NCBI RefSeq assembly: GCF_026914265.1
Contig: NC_069136.1
Location: 26,486,701 to 26,550,700 of the forward strand
Source: Mya arenaria
Lineage: Eukaryota; Mollusca; Bivalvia; Myida; Myidae
DNA length: 64,000 nt
Direction of reading: 5' to 3'
Of this stretch, positions 28,101 to 40,100 are shown piece after piece. A model generated the notes under the pieces. The model did not search any database and had not been told where the DNA came from. It saw nothing but the letters and a program-made list of their open reading frames with translations. Position 1 is the first letter of the stretch, and the number at the start of each line of letters is the position of its first letter. Both the position numbers and the translations under genes were made by a program.

Positions 28101-31100
28101 AAAAGCTGCGTTTTTTTTCATGAAAGGTTCGCTTTTAGTAAAAAAGCTTCGCTAAACCTTCGTCTTTTGAAAAATAGCTTTGTCTTTTTGTTTAAGCCAT
28201 ATTTTCCTTAAATAAAAGCTTCGTCTTTAACATAAAAGCTTCGTCTTTTGCATAAAAAGCTTCGTCTTTTTGAAATTTAAGATGGCCAATATTTATTGGA
28301 AAAGACGAAGCTTTTCAACCAAAGACGAAGCTTTAAAAGAAAAGACGAAGCTTTTTTTTTTTTTTATCTTTTTCTTTGTAGGTGCACTTTTTTGCGTTTT
28401 AAGTGTATTATATAAATAATAAGTGCTTTTTCTAAGCTGAAGAATTTTTTCTTTTATAAATTCTGCATTTCATCTCAATTACAATAATTCATGTTCAAGT
28501 TAAGAATTTTTTTTATCAGCAGTAATTTAATTGTTTTAGTTTATCCATGTGTAAATCTACAATAACATAAAAAAATATTCAGTCATTCATCAAATTCATA
28601 CATTCTATTCCTGATTGAATGAAGAATTCAATCTCTTGATGAATGAATGAAATATGGAAAAAAAAGGGTTGAATCCAAAAATAAAATAATACATGGATGA
28701 ATGAATGAATGATTGATTGATTGCACAAATGAATGAATGATGAATGAATGTGAATGTTTGATTGATTTACTGATGTATTGATTGATTAACTGGTGGGTTG
28801 ATTGATTGGTTGGTTGATAAGTGATTGAATGAATGAATGAATGAATGAATGAATGAATGAATGAATGAATGAATGAATGAATGAATGAATGAATGAATGA
28901 ATGAAAATTTGAATAAATAATTGAATGATGAATAAATAAATTAATAAATAATTAATAAATTGATTAATTACTTTACTTAATTAGTTACTTTTAAATGACT
29001 GGATGAATAAATGAATTATCAATTAATGATTCAAAATAAAATAAAAAAAGGATATTTTTAATAAATCAATGCAATAAATCATAATTTTATAATATTATGC
29101 CAAATAATACACTTACAAAATAAACAGTTATTAATTGCATTCAACTGAATATTCACAGAATTCATAATACTTAAATTTCTTTACATGTTATCATCATAGA
29201 TCTTAATGCTTTGTTCATAAGCCATTCCCATGATAAGCCATATTTGTACAACAACCAATCAGAATCTCAGAACCAAATTTAAAATAGGGGCGGCCATTTT
29301 GTTGGGATTTCAGCAGGAAGGGTTGCATGTTTTTAAAGGAATTAATGAATTTACACAAATAACAACCATTGATGATTAAAGGGATAAATTAATGATATTA
29401 AATTTATGATATAACTATCATAAGATCAGATGAACATGGACTATGCTTTGGAATGACAATCCAATCATTTGATGTTTTGTAAAAGATGACATGCAATACT
29501 GGTGAGTTCTTAAAATATTCTGATCTTATACTTATTTTAGTTGTTTATCAATTACTTAATAACCTCAGTAACTATTTTCTTAAACATGTTGGACTTTATA
29601 TTTCAAAATGATATCCAGCTCTTAAAAATACAATGAAATTTATAAGATATAGTTTTAAAACTCATTGATTTCTTATTTTTACCCTTCCGGCTTAACAGAA
29701 TATCTATCAGAATGTTTTTCCATTAAATGTACATCTGATAAGAATCAGTGTTGTTTTACAAGGGGTAATAAAACTGCTATCTGCCAGATGGCCTACCAGA
29801 TATTGAAAATTGGATTGATCTATTATGTAAAGTATTAATTAACAATCTGGTAGTTCACACTGTGTAATAAACAGAGCTGTAAAGAACCTCTAAATTTAAT
29901 AAAAGGGCAACATAAGGCAGAGTATGGAAAAAGTAATTTTACTATGTAGTTGAATAGAATTGAAAAAAATAGTTTTCAATTTAGGTATCATACTGAAAGG
30001 TATGCCTCTACACCAACTAATGGTGTAAATAATTAAAAGATCTAAACAAAAATGAACAATATTAAGTATAAATATTGATTTCAAACATTTAGAATATGCT
30101 TCCATGTGGTTTAATAGAGACTATAGTATCAGTGAAAAAAAATTGATATTCAACAATTTCACATTTTAATACAGCAATAAAAGGTCATAATGTTTTGTTT
30201 TAATTCTTTATTGGGGAAGTTTATACACAGGTATCAATGGGATATTATTTCATATCATATGGGAACTAGTGATAAACTTGGCATTGATGTATATATGATA
30301 TATATTTTATTAAAAGTTTTTTGTTACACCAGTCTGAGGCTTTTTATCCCCTATTGTATTAGAGGGTTGGAGGGAAAAAAGCAGCTTTTGAGAAGAGCTG
30401 CGTTTTTTTTGCCACAAAAAGCGCAGCTTTTGCGAATAGCTGCGCTTTTTGGCCAATACCGCACAAAGCTTCGCTATTTCAAGCAAAAAGCGCAGCTTTT
30501 GTGAATAGCTGCGCTTTTTGGCCAATACCGCACAAGGCTTCGCAAAAGCTTCGCTATTTCAGGCAAAAAGCGCAGCTATTCGCAAAAGCTGCGCTTTTTG
30601 GCCAATACTGCACAAAGCTTCGCAAAAGCTTCGCTATTTCAAGCAAAAAGCGCAGCTTTTGCGAATAGCTGCGCTTTTTCCGCACAAAGCTTCGCAAAAG
30701 CTTCGCTATTTCAAGCAAAAAGCGCAGCTTTTGCGAATAGCTGCGCTTTTTGGCCAATAAGCACAAAGCTTCGCTATTTCAAACAAAAAAGGAAAAAGCT
30801 GCGCTTTTAACAATTGAAAGCTTCGCTAAAGCTTCGTTTTTTTTGCCAATACCGCATCGTTTTGCGGCGCTTTTAGCATCGTTTTGCGGCGCTTTTAGCA
30901 TCGTTTTGCGACGCTTTAGCGAAGCTTTTTTGGCACGGGGTATACCACTAGACCACACCCACCCCTCACCCCTACAATTCTTGAAGTTAACAAAAAAGCA
31001 AAGGTATATCTATCTGTCAATTTATGCTATTTATTGAAAGTCGGTGAGAAAACACACACAATTTTGTTATTTTTTTTCAATTGAACCAATTCTGTTTGCA

Positions 31101-34100
31101 CTGATTCATTTTGGATTTTAACATTCAAATTATAAAAAAAATATACACAGCTTTTGGCATTAGATACCAGGAATCGCAGGTAAATAACACCTATAAAGAA
31201 CTGCTGTAAAAATTGTTGCAAGCAGCTACCTCGACACAGGCCCGGCACCATGTAATTGGTAAATCCTCTTGAAATATTTTTTTTTAATAATACCATGAAT
31301 TCAAATGTTATCAATATTCAACTTAATGACACATTCAATGTCAATACAAATATAATGTGCAATTCATTGTTCTGTATAAGGTGTTGTCACTGACAAGATT
31401 CATTACAAAAAGGCTTACTGACTGTTCCAACTCTCTATGACTTACCCTTTCTCCAGCTCCTTAATGCGATTTTTCAGCTCCTTGATTTCCTGGTAGAAGT
31501 CCCCTGAGTTTTGGTACTGCAGAGCAGTGGCCTGGCCGTTGTGGGCAGAGGCCCCACCAGGAAATTCCCTACAGCAAACACAGGTAAAGGTGGTGATATT
31601 TAAAATAAATAAAAATAAATGATAAAAACTAACCTAGTTTGGTAGATGTCGCCTCTGTTTCTATTCTGCAGGGCACCAGCCAGGTCAATCTAGACTGCAG
31701 CCCCACATGATCACTGTTGGTTGAGGCCCCACCCAGGGCTATTTCCGCCCATTTTGGGAAAAAGACCCTAGACATTTTGGGAAAATTTGCGTAGGGAATA
31801 TGCCTAAATTTGAAAATTTACAGTTAAAAGAACAAGCTTTTCAATCTCCTACTAATGAGGAAATTACTAATTATTAGTTTCTTTCCCTTTTAAAAGAGCT
31901 AAAACGGCTGAAATATCGATCTTTGGGGTGTAAATATCTATTCCAATAAATCATGACAGATAATATTTCATACTGATCTCTGAATGTCATGAAAAGTCAA
32001 TGATTTCTGAATTCAATTATTCCAAAACTTTACATCACATAATTTATTAGGATGTTGAATGAATCAGTACAGGTAAAAATACTTCCCGTTTATTGGGATT
32101 TTTTTCTGAAGACTGGTAAAACCCCCATATATTTTGCATTGGGAATGGGTCCGATAGTCGGACATGTGTAAACTATAGAAAAACCCTGCCACCTGACCAG
32201 CTGCAGTTTGCCAATGGAAAAATAAGAAGAGGTGGCGGTAGATAAAAACTAACATATTTTGGTTGAGGCCATACATGTTCTCTTACTGAAATGAGCTGAC
32301 CTGGTCACTCTAGGATGAGGCCCCAGTCCTGGGATCTCTCTGGTGAACATGATATAATAAGAGTGAGAAGTGTTCAGAATCGGTTCCAGTTCGACTATGG
32401 ATAATGGGTTCAACTCAAGTAACCGATTATCGACAGTACAATCGGTTTTTGACAAGACCTTAATTATAGTCCTGTGCAATAACTTGCAATCCTTAAATAT
32501 GCTTTTGTTATGAGTATACACTTGAAGTTATTTAGTGTTGATGTTGCTTTCAGCCATATTTTTATCAAAAACAACTTCTGAATGTATATACAAACACAGA
32601 GGAGAAAATTGGGAGACATAAACAGAACCCAAATTACAAGAGGAAAGAAGAAAACCAACTGGCCAGTAGAATCGACAAGCAATAATGACCAAATACAATT
32701 GGTTGTTGCCAATTTCAGGCACATCCAATCAATTTTCCCTTGTAATCGATCATTGGAAAATCACTAAGAGTGAGTGTGAGAATTTCTGAAATTCGGCCAA
32801 CTTCACAATCCATAAAATTATACATTTTTCAACTCTTACAAGTCAACACGTACAGCTATGTTTAAATGCATTCCTAATCTCTTCAATATCTTCACAATCT
32901 GTATCTCAAAGTGCCTTCGCTTTGATTCCTTGTTTGAAATATACTGTCGTAAATTCACAATTTTCGGCACATTTTGCTATTTTTAGACTTCTATGGACAC
33001 TGACTCCATTCACAAAAAGGTGGAAAAACACTGTAGTTTAACAACATTTAAAAATCATTTCAAGTTTGACAGGCTTTTAAATTACCTAGTTACATAGATT
33101 GCAATTAAGCAACAAGTTACAGGCATTTTCCGAGTAAACATACAGGTTACATATGCATTTTTTTATTTTTTTTATAATGATAAATTGACAAACAAGAGCC
33201 ACACAATCTGTTGCCAAAACATCTTTTAATCAGTCTATAAAGGATGGTCTATAGAAAGTCTTTCATTCAGTGGATATAATGTCTTTTATTCAGGGAAAAA
33301 CATTCGATATACCGTCTTCAATTGAGAGGAGGGCAAATTACACTATTTCAGCAGCTGTATCAGCATCTATTCAGTGTTAAATGCCTTATTTAACTTCACT
33401 TAAGTGAATCACGGCATGGTTATACCATCTCAGATAATTGACTACTTTTCATACTAATAGGTTTTGAAAATGAATGTTTCTTATTCAGAGAGGCTGAACC
33501 TGCTGAATCTACTTGATCTACATTTTTTTTGTTTAAATATTATCTTTATCGCCCTGTGATATACAGCCTTTTATTCAGCATTTTATTCATTCAAATTACA
33601 GACATAACTAAAATATTATTAGAGTCTGAGTTTATAGGCCTTATTAAATATACAGTGCCTATTGTCAGTAGTAACAATTTTTTTAGCACCAAGTTTCATG
33701 ATCAAACCGAACTGGTGCACTGTGTGTATATTAACTGAACCATCCCAATAAATAAAATGAAAAAACTATTGTCAATATATATATAGAACATTGACAAAAT
33801 CTAAAAGCCTAATTATTTATGGACAGTGTGTCGTTATCGGTATCCCACTACCATAGAATGATTGTTGGATCGATGAACACATGAATAAAAGATTTAGTAC
33901 AATGATTGTGCATTTGGTGGAAAAAAACTTTTTTGTCAATTTTATAAAGTGAATGTTTTTGTCATTTTATTCAGGGATGTGATTGACCTGGCAGCTGGTC
34001 GGATGAAACCATTTCGACATTGAGTTCTTGGGGCGCTCTTGGGGTCAAAAGCACACTGCTAAAGAAGAAAAACTTTTACGAAGCTCTTTTGAGGGTTTTC

Positions 34101-37100
34101 CTAGCTTCAAATTTGAAGCAAACTGGAATATGAACTCTTACACCCAAAAGCAACCAAATTTTTTTTATCAGTCTAAAAAATGAAACCTCAGGGCCCTGTA
34201 TCGCTAACCTGATCCAATTCAAGTGTGAAATAAGTGTTTTCAGGGCGAGGGCAATTGTGACAGGGGCAGTGTTTATAAAGTTTTTCTATGATTTGACCTA
34301 GTGACCTGGTTTTTTACCTCTAATTACCATGTTTCAAACTCTACCTAAAGATCATCAAGAATAACAATCTGATGAAGTTCCATGAACATATGGTCGTAAA
34401 TGTGGCCTCTAGAGTGTTAACATGCTTTTCCTATTATTTGACCTGGTGACCTAGTTTTTGACTGCACATGACCCAGATTCGAACTTGGACTAGAGCTAAT
34501 CAATATAAACATTCTTTCTAAGTTTCATTAACATACAGTCATAAATGTGACCTCTAGAGTGCTTACAAGCTTTTCCTATGATTTGACCTAATGACCTAGT
34601 TTTTGACCGCACATGACCCAGATTTAAACTTGACTTAGAGATTATTAATATAAACATTCTGACCAACTTTCATGAAGAAACATTTATAAATGTGACTTCT
34701 TGATTGTTAACAAGCTTTTCCTTCAATCTTGGCCTAGAGCTAATCAATATACACATTCTGACAACATTTCATGAACATACAGTCATAAATTTGACCACTA
34801 GAGTGCTAACAAGATTTTCCTATGATTTGACCTGATGACCTAGTTTTTGACCGCACATGACCAAGATTTAAACCTGACTTAAAGATTATTAATATAAACA
34901 TTCTGACCAACTTTCATGAAGATACAGTCATGAATGTGACCTCTAGAGTGTTAACAAGCTTTTCCTTCATTATGACCTGGTGACCTAGTTTTTGACCACA
35001 CATGACCCAGATACGAACTTGACCTAGAGATTATTAATATTAACATTCTGACCAAGTTTCCTGAAGATACAGTAATAAATGTGACCTCTGTAGTGTTAAC
35101 AAGCTTTTCCTTTAATTTGACCTGGTGACCTAGTTTTTAACCCCAGATGACCCAACATCGAACTTGTCCAAGGTTTTATTCTCAACATTCTGACCAAGTT
35201 TCATTAAGATTTAGCCCAAAAAACCTCTAGAGTGTTTACAGTCAAATTGTTGACGACGGACGAAGACGGACGACGATGACAACGGACGACTACGACGGAC
35301 ACAGGGCGATCACAATAGCTCACCTTGTCAGCACTTCGTGCTCAGGTGAGCTAAAACATTGAGGGGTTTGAGGGGTCCCTTGAGCCATTAGATCCACGGA
35401 ATTTCGCGAATCCGTGAACAAATCACATCCCTGTTTGTGTGAATTTTATTGTCAACTTGGAATCAATTAGTATTCATTAAAAAAATAACTGTATTATTCT
35501 TTTTAGAACATTAAAAAAGGATTTTAAAATCCTGAAAAAAAATCATTAATTGTAACTTACATCAGTCTCTTTTGAGATTTGTCTTCAGCCTCCATTGACT
35601 TGACGTACAGAACTGAAATCAAAAGAACCTTTTTTAAAGCAGATATTTTTGAGGCCAAGTCCGAAATTTGACTGCTGCCCAAATTGTACAAGTTTATTTT
35701 TTCCCAATAAATGTTTGAACATTTGTATCCCTAAACAAATTATAGGGACTCTTTCAGTTATGGAGCTTTATTTTGTCAGAAATTAATGGCAGTTTATGTT
35801 TAAAAAAAATGTTTATAATGGGAAGACAGTGTTGTTCATTTTAGGGTTGGCAGTTTTTATTAGGTAGGGTGCGGTTAGCCAAAAACAAACATTTTTTTTT
35901 AGGCCTTATCACTTGAAAGAAGGAAACAAATGTCATTACACCATGTAACCAACAGTAAGAAGATAAAACCACATGAAAAGCATTTAAATGAGAACCGAAT
36001 TGAATTGCACAATAAACTTTGTGTGAGGCTTTTGCACATGACCGAAAAGTGTACAATAAAAAGTGTTTATATTTGGTTTACATATATAATATAAACAATA
36101 CCTGTCTGATGATTTTACAGTTGGTAGTCAACAAACAAGATGTTAATTTATCATTTTTTAGTTGTCAGTTGATGATATAAAACAATTTATAGTTCTTCCT
36201 TCTTTAGGATATTAGGACACTTCAGGAGAGCTCCCTGATTAGATGATAGAGGGGGCTTAACTCAGGGGGGTGACCTTTTAACCTGTGCCCCTTCCTCAGA
36301 ACTGAAATTTATTTGATTTAAAGTGTTTGCAGCGAAGTTAATAATTTATTTTCGAAAATGGTGCATTTTAGGGTGTTTTTATTACTCTAGCTTTTTATCC
36401 TTTATTAACACTTCTTAACAATATAACCCAACCCTACCAAATAGGTGCTGACCCTGCTTTAATAGTCAGTTGTTAAAAAGAAATCAAAAAAAGATATTTT
36501 TCAAGCGTGTGTTTTAATATGTAGTTTAAAACCTTTAAAGCTTTATACAGAACATTACTTTAACACCATTCTCCAATGATGACATAACTTTTTTATTTAA
36601 GGCAAAAAATATCCTACCCACTCTACCTGCTTTTGAAAAGGATGTAACCCTAACCATTTTATTTTTATGGCCTTATAATGTAAGCTTTATCAATATGAGT
36701 ATGTACATTTCTAAAACAAACTATTGGCTTTTTACATACAATACCATTTTTATTTTTTCCAATTACCATATAAGCCCCAGGAGGCAGATTTACCCTAGGC
36801 ATGTCATATAAATGTTTCTGATTATTATCTGAATAAATGTATCTTTGTTGCGTATAATACATCCAATGTATATATATATACAGTCATAATGGCGCATATT
36901 TAAATACAATATCTTGTATCAATTAAACATGTGTCTACATGTATGTATCAGAAAGTAATATAAAAAGAAAGCGGCAAGTTTAAGTGTGGTTTCATATGAT
37001 AATTATAAAAACAAATTAATTGACACCATATGTATCGGGTCATGGCTATTTACAAAGGAATTGAATAGTTATTTTAGAATCCCAATATGGAAAATGAAAA

Positions 37101-40100
37101 TGTTAAATCAAATTATAAACTCAGTAAAATAATAATATATTGTTACTATAAAGCATCTCAAAGGATTATAATTATTGAACAGAATGAAGCATGTTCATGA
37201 AATTAATACTTTTTACATTGATTCAAGTTTCATGTAAATAAACAGACTGAATAAAAATCATTTGACATGATAATGACTTGTCTTTCAGCTATATTTAAAG
37301 CTCATACATTGACTAATAATTATGTTCCCAAAGAAAAATCCTGGACTTGTAAAACTGTTTGGGTTTTGCTATATATACCCGGTAGACTGTTAATAAATAT
37401 TGTTTAAAACCACACAATTATAACAGGTCTTTTAGCTTGTGGGACTTAAGCAGGGTGCTGCAAGGCCTGCACCCTCTCGTTTTTTTCTATAGGACTCATT
37501 CTTGAACTGTTACTTAAATTATTTGCCATCAACTTCCAACAAACAATGCTAATTTGGGTGACAAATAAAGATGAAAAATATGTGGCACTTGGTGGCTTAA
37601 CAGGAATTTCACTAACTGCCACGAAATTTCAACCATTTTTCACCACCAAAATGTGGCATTTGTTTTTTTTTAAATGTGGCATTTCGTGAAAAGGTTGAAC
37701 TGCTTGGGTAGCTTAGGCCAAAAAAAATGCTTTTGATTTGGGTTACCATAACCTACCTACGAAATAGGCGCCGACCTACTTTATTTTTTTCGTTTTTAGT
37801 TGGTAAGAAAGATAAAAAAAACTTTTTATAAGTGTGTTTTTATATGTAGTTTAAAATCTCTAATGCTTTATAGTTATACAGAACTTTAACACCATTCTAC
37901 GATGATGAAAATAATGTTCTTATATAAAGCTTATAAAAAAAAATAGATACAAAAATATAAAAAACTTACCTACCCTTCCTGTTTTTGAAAAGGATGTAAT
38001 CCTAACCAAACCATTTTTATTTATTTTTGGTCTTATCAGGGTTCGAATTTAACTTTGAAGAGCACTAGCAAAATTTTGCGAGTGTTTTTTGAGGCAACTC
38101 GCAAAATAAAAAATTAATTTGCAATTTTATTATTTGCTTTATTCCCTTATAATATTGTCTAATTAAAGTAGATATTTACACCTTACACATACTATGAATA
38201 TTAAAAAATATCAATCTTGAATGACTCGACTACTACATTTTGTTGATAGCTTATTCTTTCTGGGGGGTACGGATGACTCATCGGATGCTGGCCGCTTTTT
38301 AATAACAAAGCTGTCCATTGACATTGTTCACTTTGACACATATTATATAGCTGATATATATTAAAAGGTTGATGGGGTTTACATATAGTGCGTGAAATCG
38401 CTAAAATTAGCCAATGACTGAGCTAGGTGATTACGTCATTTGTATTCAGTTTGTATTGGGCACGCCTCGGAGCATCCCGGAAAGATTTTACTTGTCCTTT
38501 CCTGTATTTGTTCTATTTTTGAAAACTTATTAGAGCGTGACTCCGTACAGCCTACTCTATACTGGTAGTGTAAACATGCCATTTATAGGCTGATTACACT
38601 CGACTACGAAGTGACGTTAAGTTCACGTTTATTCTAATTTCCTTTTAACATTTTGTCGTCTAGAAAAAGCCAGAATTTTGCAAGCTTGAATAAAAGTCAC
38701 TTGCAATTTGCAAATGTCGCTCCCATTTTGCGAGTATGGGAGTCTAAATTCGAACCCTGCTTATGTTGACAAAACTAATTGCTCATGTTTGTGTAAAATA
38801 CACTTTTTTTTGTGTGACGAAATAAAGTGAGGCAAATCATTCAGAGTTTTAAAACTAAGATACCATAATCAGCAAATGGGAGAGGGCAGGAGTAGATATT
38901 AGGATAATACATTACCACATAGTGAAAGTTTAGCCACAATAATGCACGTTTAGGGAACTTTTTTAACATTTGGATATTCATTTTGTTCCCTAAACGCCAC
39001 AAGTCGACTGATTCATACCAATGTAAAATATATTTTTCAATTGTAACTCCACAATATTTAACACTGCATTGTTAAATAAAAACACAAAAGTTACAAATAA
39101 AATATTTTTAGCCAATACCTTTCTAATATTACACTTAGTGTTTCAAGACATAAAAATTCAGAACGATCTGTCAACAAAGCATTGCCATTTTTTAACTACC
39201 TTGCAGGTGCCCGTTATCTTTCCGCTCAATATACTAAGCGCAGGGATCTGTCATTTTTGGCTAGGAAATCAACAAGTAGGATATGGACATGCAGAGTCGC
39301 CAAAACAAAAATTGTCAAAGACTCTGAAGCGGCTTTTTATATGGACTAGTGAAAGTTGATCATTCTGGCAACAATGTTCGATACATCAATTATTTATTGG
39401 TTGAACAGTGTTTTCTCTGTAAAAGCATATATTTTGGGTTACCAGAGCTCAGTTTCTGTGCATAGATGGCTAGTCCAAATAATTGTACGTTGACGGATTT
39501 GTTTTAGATTTTTGATATGGCAAATCATTCATGTACAAATTGTTTAGTATCAAAGTGGGTAGTTGTTCCGATCAGGATTCCGGGTAAAAGCATATAGCGT
39601 CTATAAAATATCATAAAAACAAGAAATATTACCAGATAATGTTATTTTATATTAGTTCCGTACCCAAAAAATAAATATCCAACTTCTAATTATGAGTTTG
39701 ACGGCTTTTCTTCATTTCATTCTGTCAAAACATAACGATATATACATGAAGGGCACCTGCAAGGCTTCATGGCACAGTTTTAAATCGCTCGGAACATTTC
39801 GGCCATGGCCAAGTTGTTACGATTGTATAACGAGGTCTATCTCGAAGCTTTGTCGGAGGAGGCCGAGTTATTACGATTGTATCGAGTTGTTCCCCTTCGC
39901 ATAATTGTTGTTTGTGTCAGTCAACTTTCGTTTTATTGGAAAGGTAAACAACTTGTTTTTATGCATTAAATGCTTGTTTAGTGCAAAATAACATTTCACT
40001 TACATGGTAAAATATGAATATTACTCTTTATGATCAATTTCAACCATAAAATACTTCACTTAAAACAATTTCAATATTTTTAAAACACCCCTGTTTTTTG

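Larger units (their letters stand above)
27880..30975 (-). repeat. tRNA-derived SINE-like sequence split by the foldback insertion
   Basis: Minus strand: right of the insertion (about 30960-30940) reads GTGGTCTAGTGGTATAC, a good A box. Left of it (27951-27895) reads GTGTCCGCCTCTCACCCATG then GGTTGTGGGTCGGATCCCC, an anticodon arm and B box. Joined, these have tRNA order with the insertion in the D-arm side. Functional only as evidence of the insertion site. Confidence 0.7.

Noticed and set aside
30190..31037. Coding frames rich in [23 protein letters not shown]
   Set aside because: They are translations of the GCAGCTTTTGCG hairpin arm of the foldback element, open on both strands.
39069..39359. 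A 96-residue plus-strand gene inside UXS1 intron 1
   Set aside because: No domain is recognised, composition matches the surrounding AT-rich sequence for most of its length, and there is no splice or regulatory support; it may be an old repeat remnant.
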